From an uncultured Bacteroidota bacterium (lineage in GTDB: Bacteria > Bacteroidota > Bacteroidia > Chitinophagales > Chitinophagaceae), in the NCBI GenBank assembly GCA_937902875.1, contig CALFNL010000151.1, forward strand, positions 1 to 32,474: 32,474 nt of DNA, given 5' to 3'. Shown here one piece after another: positions 1 to 9,920 of the stretch. The notes under the pieces were generated by a model. That model did no database searches, was not told the DNA's origin, and saw only the letters and a list, made by a program, of their open reading frames with translations. Each line of letters begins with the position of its first letter. Position 1 is the stretch's first letter. The position numbers and the translations under genes were made by a program.

Positions 1-358
1 TCCCGATACCGATGCTTTTTCGCCAGCATCGGATCCCCGGCATGGTTTCAACAAAAATCGTATCCTGCAGCTGGGCCTGGTGGAATTTGTAAATGTTCGC
101 GTATGCCTGGGCGATAGCGGCTTTCAATCCATCACCCAACCGCGAACCCGAATCATTTATTTCCGCCTGTGAAACCGCGGCATCATGGATATCCACCCCG
201 TCAAATTGCCTGGTGAATTTCCTCAAAGCGCCGTCGCCGTTTCCCTTCACTTCCTCCAGAATCAGTTTCACTTTTTCTTCAAGTGAAGTAGCATCAAATG
301 AAGGTCGCTTCAATATGGCACTCCATTCAGTCCGTTCAGGATATTTGATCAACTGCAT
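1..358 (-). CDS. hisD: Histidinol dehydrogenase, N-terminal part (runs off window start)
   Basis: Minus-strand translation MQLIKYPERTEWSAILKRPSFDA...VETMPGIRCWRKSIGIG resembles the HisD N-terminus; lies directly downstream of hisG. Confidence 0.9.
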   Translation of the reverse strand, partial: MQLIKYPERTEWSAILKRPSFDATSLEEKVKLILEEVKGNGDGALRKFTRQFDGVDIHDAAVSQAEINDSGSRLGDGLKAAIAQAYANIYKFHQAQLQDTIFVETMPGIRCWRKSIGIG

Positions 359-454
359 AAGTGAATGTTAATTTCTGATTATTGCTTTTGAATGATTGGT
401 TCATTTGCTCCCCCCTCCGGTAAAAAATCAATTCCTCCTGGTCGCGATGGTTCA

Positions 455-1309
455 TCAAATAACCATTTTTTCAATAGGAACTACCAGTATGCCCTGGGCG
501 CCGGCCGCTTTCAGTTGTTCTATTTTGTCCCAGAATTCATCTTCACTAAGCACGCTGTGCACGGAACTCCAGCCCTCTTCGGCCAAAGGCAATACAGTGG
601 GGCTTTTCATGCCCGGCAGGAGGCCAATGATCTCTTTCAATTTTGCGTTGGGCGCATTCAGGAGCACATACTTGTTGTTCCCTGCCTTCTTCACGGCCCT
701 TATGCGGAAAAGTAATTTGTCGAGCAGTCTCTGTTGCTCACTATTGAATTTCCTGTGCCTGATAAGGATCGCCTGTGATTGCAATATGGTTTCCACTTCC
801 TTTAGCCCGTTGGTCAGCAGCGTTGAACCACTGCTCACCAGGTCACAGATCGCATCGGAAAGGCCTATTCCCGGCGCTATTTCCACGGAGCCGCTGATTT
901 CATGAATTTCAGCATTGATATGGTTTTTCTCCAGGAATTGCCGCACCAATGAGGGATAGCTGGTGGCGATCCTCTTTCCTTCAAGGAATTGCACATCCTC
1001 ATAATGATCGCCTCTGGCAACGGCAAGGCTCAAACGACAACGGGCAAATCCCAGCATATCCACTACCTCCACAGATTTATTTTTCTCATACACCACGTTT
1101 TCGCCCACTATGCCAATATCAGCCACGGCGTCTTCCACGTATTGAGGGATATCATCGTCCCTGAGAAAAAATACTTCCAGGGGAAAATTGACCGCTTCCG
1201 TTTTGAGCTTATTCACTCCATTGGAGATATCTATCCCGCATTCCTGCAGGAGCTTCATGGAATCTTCGTGTAAACGACCCGATTTTTGAATGGCCAATTT
1301 TAATTTCAT
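455..1309 (-). CDS. hisG: ATP phosphoribosyltransferase; start probably at 1309 (MKLKLAIQKSGRL) rather than 1339
   Basis: ORF with HisG-like N-terminus (LAIQKSGRLHEDS), DIGIVGENV, SGSTLLTNGL; adjacent hisD. Confidence 0.93.
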   Translation of the reverse strand: MKLKLAIQKSGRLHEDSMKLLQECGIDISNGVNKLKTEAVNFPLEVFFLRDDDIPQYVEDAVADIGIVGENVVYEKNKSVEVVDMLGFARCRLSLAVARGDHYEDVQFLEGKRIATSYPSLVRQFLEKNHINAEIHEISGSVEIAPGIGLSDAICDLVSSGSTLLTNGLKEVETILQSQAILIRHRKFNSEQQRLLDKLLFRIRAVKKAGNNKYVLLNAPNAKLKEIIGLLPGMKSPTVLPLAEEGWSSVHSVLSEDEFWDKIEQLKAAGAQGILVVPIEKMVI

Positions 1310-1390
1310 GGCTGCTTTTTGAATTTGAAACAATTTCATTCCGCCTCACTGCCCGGAATCTTATCTCTTGGCTTGACCCAAATCTCCGGC

Positions 1391-1421
1391 AAAAAATTAG
1401 GGCCTACCTTATGGTAAGCCC
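1391..1421 (-). terminator. Intrinsic terminator of the his leader (attenuator)
   Basis: Minus strand GGGCTTACC-ATAA-GGTAGGCCC (9 bp stem, one G-U) followed by TAATTTTTT, upstream of hisG. Confidence 0.9.
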
Positions 1422-1459
1422 TCAGCATTTTGTATTATTTCGCACAAAACAACACCGGC

Positions 1460-1510
1460 CTACCCGTATGGTAAGATATGATGGTGATGATGATGTGCTA
1501 TTCTTATCAT
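1460..1510 (-). CDS. hisL: Histidine leader peptide MIRIAHHHHHHILPYG (16 aa, six consecutive His codons)
   Basis: Minus strand ATG ATA AGA ATA GCA CAT CAT CAT CAC CAT CAT ATC TTA CCA TAC GGG TAG, followed by alternative hairpins and a terminator before hisG. Confidence 0.92.
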   Translation of the reverse strand: MIRIAHHHHHHILPYG

Positions 1511-1526
1511 ATTCTAATTATTAGGG

Positions 1527-1559
1527 CAAAAATAGGCGCCAGCACTCAAATGAACAAAA
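1527..1559 (-). promoter_or_regulatory. Bacteroidota-type promoter for the his leader/operon
   Basis: Minus strand TTTTG-N20-TATTTTTG, matching TTTG-N17..23-TAnnTTTG; about 16 nt upstream of the leader ATG. Confidence 0.7.
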
Positions 1560-1713
1560 TTTTGTGAGAACCGGGTGTATGGCCATGTTTTCAGCCTATG
1601 CAAAAATTTTGTTTTTCTTCGGAACCCGGATGGTCAGAACCCGAAAAATTGCAACTCTTTGCAATTTTATATCTAAATTGTTAGCTCTTTCTACAATTCT
1701 TAACAATACAACT

Positions 1714-2499
1714 ATGAACGATTCTGTTAAAAAAATGGCCCTGGCCTTAGGGGCCGGCCTGATTTCATTTACTGCATTTTCTCAGCAGGGAGATCCCAAA
1801 CTCACCGAAGTATGGCAACCGGTTCCAAAGATTGTTACTCCGGGAAATACACCCTCTGACGCACCTTCAGACGCCATCATTCTCTTTGATGGCAGGAACC
1901 TGGATAAGTGGCGTTGCGGTAAGAATGCCGATACTACCCAACCCGCAGGATGGACCGTGGCTAACGGCGTGATCACCGTAAAAAAAGGAACGGGTAGCAT
2001 TGAAACCAAACAAAGATTCATGGACTATCAATTGCATATTGAGTGGCGCATCCCGGCAAATATCACAGGTTCGGGACAGGCCCGTGGCAATAGTGGAGTA
2101 TTCCTGGCTTCAACAGGTGCCGGCGATGTGGGATATGAACTCCAGGTACTGGATTGCTACAATAACACCACCTATGTAAACGGGCAAACCGGCAGCATCT
2201 ACAAACAGGCAATTCCACTGGCTAATGCCTGCAGGAAGCCGGGAGAATGGCAGACATACGACATAATTTGGACTGCACCCCGCTTCAATGAAGATGGATC
2301 CCTGAAATCACCCGCGCGGGTAACCGCAATCCACAATGGCGTGCTCATCCAAAACAATACCGAATTAAAAGGCATCACCCAATATATCGGCACGCCCTAT
2401 TATAAGAAACATGGCGCCTCTTCAATCAAGCTGCAGGACCACGGAGATCCCAGCGAACCCATCAGTTTCAGGAATATCTGGGTAAGACCCTTGGATTAG
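1714..2499 (+). CDS. DUF1080 / 3-keto-disaccharide hydrolase domain protein, secreted (start at 1714 with signal peptide preferred over 1564)
   Basis: MNDSVKKMALALGAGLISFTAFSQQ signal peptide; IILFDGRNLDKW, GNSGVFL, YELQVLD, SFRNIWVRPL motifs. Confidence 0.85.
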   Translation: MNDSVKKMALALGAGLISFTAFSQQGDPKLTEVWQPVPKIVTPGNTPSDAPSDAIILFDGRNLDKWRCGKNADTTQPAGWTVANGVITVKKGTGSIETKQRFMDYQLHIEWRIPANITGSGQARGNSGVFLASTGAGDVGYELQVLDCYNNTTYVNGQTGSIYKQAIPLANACRKPGEWQTYDIIWTAPRFNEDGSLKSPARVTAIHNGVLIQNNTELKGITQYIGTPYYKKHGASSIKLQDHGDPSEPISFRNIWVRPLD

Positions 2500-2505
2500 G
2501 AAAGT

Positions 2506-2549
2506 GTCAATGGCCACTGGCCATTAGTCATTGGTCACTGGTCATTGGG
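2506..2549. repeat. Short degenerate intergenic repeat of CATTGGTCACTGGTCATT-type units
   Basis: tcaatggccactggccattagtcattggtcactggtcattggg. Confidence 0.6.
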
Positions 2550-2672
2550 AGGATTCCCCATGCTCCGCAGGAGTGCTCTATTTGTAAAAAAATTAATGCG
2601 CGGCAATAATGCTCCAGCACAGCCCTCGTTTGTTGGTCATTTTGTCAATGGGTAAATATGTAATTTTGCAGG

Positions 2673-3146
2673 ATGTCTGAAGACCTAACCATCATAGCAG
2701 GCAGCAAGACGGAACAATACGAATCTCTCCTGCCTCAAATCAGGGGTCTCCTGGATGGAGAACCCGATCTGATTGCCAATCTGGCCAATGTATCCGCCGC
2801 TTTGAAAGAACAATTCAAATGGCTCTGGGTGGGTTTTTATTTGGTAAAGGGAAATGAACTGGTGCTGGGTCCCTTCCAGGGTCCCGTAGCGTGTACCCGT
2901 ATCCGAAAGGGAAGAGGTGTATGCGGAACCAGTTGGGAGAATGCCCTCACATTGATAGTGCCCGATGTGGACAAATTTCCGGGCCATATAGCCTGCAATA
3001 GCGGTTCCCGCTCGGAGATAGTAGTGCCATGGATCAGGCATGGCGAAGTGATTGGTGTTTTAGACGTTGACAGTGAATTCGCCGATCATTTTGACCCGAC
3101 AGACCAGGAATGGCTGCAGAAGATTGTGGCGCTCATTCCCGTCTGA
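2673..3146 (+). CDS. msrC: GAF-domain free methionine-(R)-sulfoxide reductase
   Basis: LGPFQGPVACTRI, GRGVCGTSW, IACNSGSRSEIVVP, GVLDVDSEF: fRMsr Cys and GAF motifs. Confidence 0.87.
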   Translation: MSEDLTIIAGSKTEQYESLLPQIRGLLDGEPDLIANLANVSAALKEQFKWLWVGFYLVKGNELVLGPFQGPVACTRIRKGRGVCGTSWENALTLIVPDVDKFPGHIACNSGSRSEIVVPWIRHGEVIGVLDVDSEFADHFDPTDQEWLQKIVALIPV

Positions 3147-3174
3147 AGAAAAGAATACGCATCGGCGTAAGGAA

Positions 3175-4410
3175 TCATTTCAACAATTCGTTGACCGTAT
3201 CGTAAAATCGCTTCCTTGATTCATCGTAATGCACTCCTGTACCGGGTCCATAAAAACCGCCATGGATCTTTTTCACCTTTCCATCTCTACCGATAAAAAT
3301 AGTTGTGGGAAACGCTTTAATGGGCGTGAGCTGGGGCAGTGTCTTTTCGGTTCGTAAAGGATCATCGCTTGTAACACCGGTGATGAGAATGGGATATTCA
3401 ACCTTGAATCTCTGCTGGAATTTTCTCAGGCTCTTACGGGATCTTTCCAGGTCTGTGCTGTATTCATAGGCAAGGGCCACAATTTCAACACCCAGCTTTC
3501 TGTGTGTTGAAAAATATTCGCTCAGGAATGCTGTTTCATCCATGCAATTCGGACACCAGGAGCCCATGATTTGAACCACTACCACTTTGTTACGGAACCT
3601 GTCTCCACTAATGGCAACCTCATTCCCATCAAGGTCATGAAATTTGAAATTCAATCTTTCCTCTCCGGGCCTGAGGTTCATGGCAGACAATTCATCAGGC
3701 AATTCAGCATTTTCATCCCTTGTAGCGATCCAGGACTCGATATGGCTGGAGCCTGCATAGAACATACCCTGAATATTGCTGTCACTTAACAGCTTCGCGA
3801 TAAAATAATAGGCATGAGTGCCGTCGAATACAGAAAGCTGCATGGTATCTGCGCTTACCCTTCCTTCCAGATAACGATAGTCCCCAGACGGAGTCAGAAA
3901 AGTACCGTAGAGTTGATTATTTTCCTGGTGAAATTCGGCAATTGCGGGCCTCGTGATTGTTTCTTCTGAAAAATTCACCTGCCATTTTCCACTGATATTG
4001 TAAAGTGGGGGGGAGCTCTGTTTTGCAAACCGGAAATCTTCCCCGGCTAAAGCGTAGAAAGATATTTTTTGTTCAGTAGTTAAGCTGGTTCCTCTTACCC
4101 AAGCGCCACGCCAGTTTCCATCCGGGAGCACTTTTACCCTGAACTGTGATTCAAATACAGGCATTTGAATGAAGATTGAATCCCTGTCGATGACAACACT
4201 ATCAACACGGAGCCTTTCTTTCCCATTCCTGATATAGATAACGGGCCTGCCACTATCCTGATTCATTTCAAAATTGAAAGGAACCTGTTTGCCGTCATCT
4301 CTTTCAATAACACCCTTATAAATATCCTTTTGAATTCTCGCGTGTTGGGCAAGAAGATCGCTTCTGAAAACCGCTAAAAAGATCAATACGAGGAAAATTC
4401 GGTTACTCAT
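3175..4410 (-). CDS. TlpA-family thioredoxin-like protein, signal peptide
   Basis: C-terminal VVVVQIMGSWCPNCMDETAFL (CPNC), AFPTTIFIGRDGKV. Confidence 0.85.
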   Translation of the reverse strand: MSNRIFLVLIFLAVFRSDLLAQHARIQKDIYKGVIERDDGKQVPFNFEMNQDSGRPVIYIRNGKERLRVDSVVIDRDSIFIQMPVFESQFRVKVLPDGNWRGAWVRGTSLTTEQKISFYALAGEDFRFAKQSSPPLYNISGKWQVNFSEETITRPAIAEFHQENNQLYGTFLTPSGDYRYLEGRVSADTMQLSVFDGTHAYYFIAKLLSDSNIQGMFYAGSSHIESWIATRDENAELPDELSAMNLRPGEERLNFKFHDLDGNEVAISGDRFRNKVVVVQIMGSWCPNCMDETAFLSEYFSTHRKLGVEIVALAYEYSTDLERSRKSLRKFQQRFKVEYPILITGVTSDDPLRTEKTLPQLTPIKAFPTTIFIGRDGKVKKIHGGFYGPGTGVHYDESRKRFYDTVNELLK

Positions 4411-4558
4411 TCTTCAATGGTTCGTCAAAAATAGCATCAAATTTATCGAATAATAATTCAAAGGAATGTTAACTATCCGCCTGCTTACCATGTAATGTTG
4501 AGAATGTTAATGCGGTCAATAAGAGTTGATTTGTTGATTTTACAAGATGAATTTTGCA

Positions 4559-5518
4559 TCAATTACCACCTTTCATTTCTTGCAGGTTCCGGATCATATC
4601 CACGGTCATTTTTTCAATGCCATATTCTTCCTTCCATCCCCAATCCTGGCGTGCTACAGAATCATCAATGCTTCTGGGCCAGCTATCGGCAATGGCCTGG
4701 CGATAGTCAGGCTGATAGGTAATGGCAAATTCCGGAATCTGTTTTTTGATCTCTGCCGCAATTTCTTTTGGCGAAAAGCTCATGGAGGAGATATTGTAGG
4801 AAGTGCGCACAGATATTTTATTCGCCGGCGCTTCCATGAGTTCAATCGTGGCCCGAATAGCGTCAGGCATATACATCATGGGCAAATAGGTATCTTCTCT
4901 CAGAAAGCATTTGTATTTTTTTTCTTCCACCGCGTCCATAAAAATCTCCACGGCATAATCGGTGGTGCCACCGCCAGGCGAGGATTTATAGCTGATCAGG
5001 CCCGGATACCGAAGGCTTCTCACATCTACCCCAAAGCGTTGATGAAAATAATTGCACCAGAATTCCCCGGCATATTTGCTGATACCATAAACGGTGGTAG
5101 GTTCAATGATGGTTCTTTGCGGACAATTTTCCCGAGGTGACGTTGGTCCGAAAACGGCGATGCTGCTGGGCCAATACACTTTATGTAATTTTTCCTCCTT
5201 GGCTATATCCAGCACATTGAGCAAACCCTGCATATTGAGATGCCATGCGAGGTTGGGGTTTTTCTCGCCTGTGGCCGACAATATCGCTGCCAGCATATAG
5301 ATCTGGGTTATATTCTGACGGATCACCTGCACGTGCAGCATTTCCTTATTCATCACGTCGAGGCTCACATAAGGGCCCGTGCCTTTGAGCAAATCGTTTT
5401 CTTCCCTGAGGTCTGAGGCCACCACACTGCTATTGCCAAATATTTTCCGAAGGGCAAGGGTGAGCTCCACCCCTATCTGTCCCGAAGCGCCAATAACCAG
5501 AATCTTTTCCTTTACCAT
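4559..5518 (-). CDS. NAD-dependent epimerase/dehydratase, L-threonine 3-dehydrogenase (SDR) type; start likely 5518 (MVKEKILVIGASGQIG)
   Basis: GASGQIG Rossmann motif, YGISKYAGE, SLRYPGLISYKSSPGGGTTDYAVEIF, PMMYMPDAIRATIELM. Confidence 0.83.
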   Translation of the reverse strand: MVKEKILVIGASGQIGVELTLALRKIFGNSSVVASDLREENDLLKGTGPYVSLDVMNKEMLHVQVIRQNITQIYMLAAILSATGEKNPNLAWHLNMQGLLNVLDIAKEEKLHKVYWPSSIAVFGPTSPRENCPQRTIIEPTTVYGISKYAGEFWCNYFHQRFGVDVRSLRYPGLISYKSSPGGGTTDYAVEIFMDAVEEKKYKCFLREDTYLPMMYMPDAIRATIELMEAPANKISVRTSYNISSMSFSPKEIAAEIKKQIPEFAITYQPDYRQAIADSWPRSIDDSVARQDWGWKEEYGIEKMTVDMIRNLQEMKGGN

Positions 5519-5641
5519 AAAAAGCAATTCAAATGGCAAAGTAGCGGGAAAATGGAAAAGAAAAAAATCCCGCGGCCCCAGGTACTATGGTACAAGCTAT
5601 CAGACGGAATGGGGAATGCGGAATGTTATTAACTTTTCGCC

Positions 5642-6466
5642 ATGGAAAAATTCTTGAAAGATTTATTCGCCAACCAGAATTATGATGAAGAGAATTTCTT
5701 TCTCATAGCCGGTCCATGCGTAGTGGAAAGTGAAGAACTCATTATGGAGGTGGCAGAAAAAGTCGCTGCCATTTGCCGCGAACTGGCCATTCCTTATATC
5801 TTCAAATCCTCTTACAGAAAGGCCAACAGAACCAGTGCATCCTCATTCTCCGGCATTGGCGATGAAAGGGCCCTGGCCCTGGTGAAAAAGCTGGGTGACA
5901 AATACAGGTTGCCCACTACTTCAGATATTCACGCTCATGATGAAGCCGCGCCCGCCGCCAAATATGTGGACGTGCTTCAGATCCCTGCCTTTCTTTGCAG
6001 GCAAACGGATTTACTGGTTGCAGCGGCTGAGACCGGGAAAATTGTGAATGTGAAAAAAGGCCAATTCCTGAGTGGTCCGGCCATGAAGTTCGCTGTTGAG
6101 AAAATCAGGAATGCGGGTAATGATAAGATCATCCTGACCGAAAGAGGCAATAGCTTCGGCTACCACGACCTGGTAGTGGACTATCGGAATATTCCCTGGA
6201 TGCAGGAACATGGAGTGCCCGTGGTAATGGATTGCACCCATTCCCTCCAACAGCCCAATCAAAGCTCTGGAGTAACAGGAGGCAACCCGCAACTCATAGG
6301 AACGATCGCGAAAGCGGCCATCGCCGCCGGTGCAAATGGATTATTCATCGAGACTCATCCAAATCCTGCGGTTGCCAAGAGCGATGGAGCCAATATGCTG
6401 AAACTGGATTTACTGCGGGGGCTGCTGGAACAATTGGTGAAATTGAGGAAGGCCGTCCGGAATTGA
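5642..6466 (+). CDS. kdsA: 3-deoxy-8-phosphooctulonate synthase
   Basis: IAGPCVVESEEL, KSSYRKANRTS, DVLQIPAFLCRQTDLL, NVKKGQFLSG, ERGNSFGYHDLVVD. Confidence 0.95.
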   Translation: MEKFLKDLFANQNYDEENFFLIAGPCVVESEELIMEVAEKVAAICRELAIPYIFKSSYRKANRTSASSFSGIGDERALALVKKLGDKYRLPTTSDIHAHDEAAPAAKYVDVLQIPAFLCRQTDLLVAAAETGKIVNVKKGQFLSGPAMKFAVEKIRNAGNDKIILTERGNSFGYHDLVVDYRNIPWMQEHGVPVVMDCTHSLQQPNQSSGVTGGNPQLIGTIAKAAIAAGANGLFIETHPNPAVAKSDGANMLKLDLLRGLLEQLVKLRKAVRN

Positions 6467-6576
6467 ATTTGGAGGAAATTGCGGTTAGCTTTCACAGGCT
6501 CCGGCCCCTTAGCTGTACGCACATTGATAATCAGGCGCTGAAAGCAGCCCACAAATCTTACAATAGTAAAAAAAAA

Positions 6577-6612
6577 GAAGCTCCTGAATCATAGGATAGG
6601 ACCAGGAGCTTT
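6577..6612 (-). terminator. Hairpin with U-tract on the minus-strand side
   Basis: AAGCTCCTG...CAGGAGCTT; minus strand continues into CTTTTTTTTTAC. Confidence 0.45.
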
Positions 6613-7019
6613 CACAGGATGGTTTTATCAAAGGATTATTTGGATAGTTTTCCTTTGAGGGATTGGATTTTCACTGTTCGGTTTTTCAAAGAATAAAAAC
6701 TTGATATATCTTATAGAACTTTTGTCAAAGAAAGCTCCCGGTAAAAGGAGCTTCATAGGATAATCTGGTGCATTCACGGTTGCTAGTAACCCCGAAATGT
6801 AAACACTCATGTAATAAACGTGAATCCGTAGATTAATTGCAGCCTTTTAAATGTTTTTTTAACAATTAATTGCAAGTCTCCATTATAGCTAAGTGCTTAC
6901 TCTTATGACATGGATCAGCCCATCCCGCTGATTAATTTATGTCAATCAGTACCCAACAATTCAATCGTTTACAGGAATCCATTTTCATAAATCAAAGCCT
7001 CAAATTTGGTGGCGGGGAA

Positions 7020-7238
7020 TCAGTAATTGAGGGGATTTCTTCTCCTGCTCCAGATATAGTTGCGGATATTCAGCCAGAAAGCTATGAACATATAAATGAT
7101 GATGGGTGAACCCATGGTGAGCAGTGAAATATAAATGAAATATTTGCGGATGGTGGTGTTAGCGATCCCGATTTTTTCGCCAATATAGGAGCATACACCG
7201 AAAACCTGCCATTCAATAAAGTGCCTGAATCGGTTCAT
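7020..7238 (-). CDS. PspC domain-containing small membrane protein
   Basis: VFGVCSYIGEKIGIANTTIRKYFIYISLLTMGSPIIIYMFIAFWLN. Confidence 0.75.
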   Translation of the reverse strand: MNRFRHFIEWQVFGVCSYIGEKIGIANTTIRKYFIYISLLTMGSPIIIYMFIAFWLNIRNYIWSRRRNPLNY

Positions 7239-7532
7239 AAAACAAATTTATAAAAAAAATAAATAGTCTCTTTGCAAATGGCTTGTTAGTGAGAAAGGAT
7301 TTTTAGGTAATTTCGCGATGCTTTCCCCGTATTGGATGCCGGGTTGCCGACCTGGGATAACTTATTGAGAAGCGGGAAATTGCATAAAGAATTGGGCCCG
7401 GTAATAACCAATTCTGTCAGGGTTCGGGTCAGTTTGGAGGGCCTGCCTGCTCTTATCCGCTTCTTCAGTCATGCATACCCTGGATCTGCATCCTGCTCAA
7501 GGGTCGGGGCTCAAATCTTAAAAATCTATATC

Positions 7533-9800
7533 ATGGTTTTCGACCTGGATTTAATCAAAAAACTGTATTCGTCTTTGCCTGGCAAAATTGGAGCTGCCCG
7601 CAAACTGGTTGGTCATCCGCTTACTCTTGCCGAGAAAATATTGTACGCGCATTTATATGAAACGCCCACAAGGGCATATGAAAGGGGAAAGGACTATGTG
7701 GACTTTGCTCCGGATCGCGTAGCCATGCAGGACGCGACCGCGCAGATGGCATTATTGCAATTCATGACCTGCGGACGTTCCCGAGTGGCAGTTCCTTCCA
7801 CCGTGCATTGCGATCATCTCATTCAGGCCAAACTAGGCGCACAGGAAGATCTCAACGCGGCATTAAGCGTAAACAAGGAGGTTTATGACTTCCTCGCATC
7901 TATCTCAAATAAATTTGGCATTGGTTTCTGGAAACCGGGTGCTGGAATAATCCACCAGGTTGTGCTGGAGAATTATGCATTTCCGGGTGGAATGATGATC
8001 GGAACCGATTCACATACTCCCAACGCGGGAGGTTTGGGAATGGTGGCGATTGGAGTGGGCGGCGCAGATGCCGTGGACGTTATGGCAGGCCTTCCCTGGG
8101 AATTGAAAATGCCCAAACTGATTGGTATAAAACTCACCGGCAAATTGAGCGGCTGGGTTTCGGCCAAAGATGTAATCCTTAAAGTGGCAGGCATACTCAC
8201 CGTGAAAGGCGGCACCGGAGCAATTGTGGAATATTTTGGAGATGGCGCGGATAGTCTCAGCGCTACGGGAAAAGGAACCATTTGCAATATGGGAGCGGAA
8301 ATTGGAGCAACCTGTTCCATTTTTGCATACGATAATAAGATGTCGGCTTATTTGAAAGCGACAGGCCGCGAAGAACTGGCAGTTTTGGCTGATGGCATCA
8401 GGGACCATCTACGTCCCGATCCTGAAGTATATGCCAATCCCGGGAAATATTATGATCAGTTGATTGAGATCAACCTTAACGAGCTGGAGCCATTTGTGAA
8501 TGGACCGTTCACACCCGACCTTGCATGGCCCATTTCAAAATTCGCCGAAGCAGTTAAGTCTAATAACTGGCCCGAGAAACTGGAAGTGGCATTGATTGGT
8601 TCCTGCACCAATTCTTCTTATGAAGATATCAGCCGTTCTGCTTCACTTGCCAGGCAGGCTATAGACAAGAGCCTGAAAGCAAGAGCAGAATTCACCATCA
8701 CACCCGGATCGGAACAGGTGCGTTACACCATTGAAAAAGATGGCTTCCTGAACACATTTGAAAAGATAGGTGGTGTGGTGTTGGCAAATGCCTGCGGACC
8801 ATGCATCGGTCAATGGGCCAGGCATATTGATGATCCTAATCGAAAGAATTCCATAATCACTTCATTCAACAGGAATTTCGCCAAGCGTAATGACGGGCTG
8901 GCTTCCACGCACGCATTCGTAGCCTCACCTGAAATAGTAACCGCTTTTGCCATAGCCGGAGATCTCACTTTTAATCCCATGAAGGATTCTCTGAAAAATG
9001 AAAAAGGAGAAGAAGTGATGCTCGATGAACCTACCGGAGTTGAGCTTCCACCCAGGGGTTTTTCAGTAGAGGACCCGGGGTTTGAGGCCCCCGCCAGTGA
9101 TGGCAGCAACCTGGAAGTGAAAGTAAAACCCGATTCACAAAGGTTACAGTTACTCGCTCCATTCGCTGCCTGGGAAGGAAAGGACCTGAAGGGATTGAAA
9201 TTGCTGATCAAGGCAAAGGGTAAATGCACTACGGATCATATTTCGATGGCCGGGCCCTGGCTCAAATTCCGCGGCCACCTGGATAATATTTCAAATAATA
9301 TGCTTATCGGCGCCATCAACTATTTCAACGAAAAGACCGATTCAGTAAAGAATCAATTGACTGGCGAATATGGATCAGTGCCAGGCACTCAACGTGAGTA
9401 TAAAGCCGCCGGTATAGGTTCCATTGTAGTGGGAGATGAGAACTATGGGGAAGGAAGCAGTCGCGAACATGCGGCTATGGAACCCCGTCATTTAGGCGTA
9501 CGTGCAATCATTGTTAGAAGCTTCGCCAGGATTCACGAGACCAATCTAAAGAAGCAAGGCATGCTGGCCCTCACTTTTGCCGATAAAGCCGATTATGAGA
9601 AAGTGCTTGAAGATGATAGCATTGATATCAATGGCCTCACAGATTTCAAATCCGGCAAGCCGCTCACGGTGGTATTGCATCATAAGGATGGTTCATCACA
9701 CAATATAACGGTGAACCACACCTACAATGAGCAGCAGATAGAGTGGTTCAGGGCCGGGGGAGCGCTGAATGTGATCCGGAAGCAGTTTGCCAGCTTATAA
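7533..9800 (+). CDS. acn: Aconitate hydratase (start 7533 preferred over the 7332 ORF start)
   Basis: [81 protein letters not shown]. Confidence 0.95.
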   Translation: MVFDLDLIKKLYSSLPGKIGAARKLVGHPLTLAEKILYAHLYETPTRAYERGKDYVDFAPDRVAMQDATAQMALLQFMTCGRSRVAVPSTVHCDHLIQAKLGAQEDLNAALSVNKEVYDFLASISNKFGIGFWKPGAGIIHQVVLENYAFPGGMMIGTDSHTPNAGGLGMVAIGVGGADAVDVMAGLPWELKMPKLIGIKLTGKLSGWVSAKDVILKVAGILTVKGGTGAIVEYFGDGADSLSATGKGTICNMGAEIGATCSIFAYDNKMSAYLKATGREELAVLADGIRDHLRPDPEVYANPGKYYDQLIEINLNELEPFVNGPFTPDLAWPISKFAEAVKSNNWPEKLEVALIGSCTNSSYEDISRSASLARQAIDKSLKARAEFTITPGSEQVRYTIEKDGFLNTFEKIGGVVLANACGPCIGQWARHIDDPNRKNSIITSFNRNFAKRNDGLASTHAFVASPEIVTAFAIAGDLTFNPMKDSLKNEKGEEVMLDEPTGVELPPRGFSVEDPGFEAPASDGSNLEVKVKPDSQRLQLLAPFAAWEGKDLKGLKLLIKAKGKCTTDHISMAGPWLKFRGHLDNISNNMLIGAINYFNEKTDSVKNQLTGEYGSVPGTQREYKAAGIGSIVVGDENYGEGSSREHAAMEPRHLGVRAIIVRSFARIHETNLKKQGMLALTFADKADYEKVLEDDSIDINGLTDFKSGKPLTVVLHHKDGSSHNITVNHTYNEQQIEWFRAGGALNVIRKQFASL

Positions 9801-9920
9801 TCCGCAAGAACAAGCCTTTAGTGTTTATTTGAACTTTCCCGGCGAAAGGAAATGTCGTTTAAATTGATTTTGTAATTGCAAAGATTTACCATCTTTGGAA
9901 TACGGAAAGAAAGTTCCAGA

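Noticed and set aside
1564-1713. N-terminal extension of the DUF1080 ORF
   Set aside because: The signal peptide begins at 1714; the extension runs through AT-rich divergent promoter sequence immediately beside the his promoter.
7332-7532. 67-codon N-terminal extension of aconitase
   Set aside because: [25 protein letters not shown] at 7533 looks like the normal aconitase start; no recognised domain in the extension. A structured leader was considered but I could not define a convincing fold.
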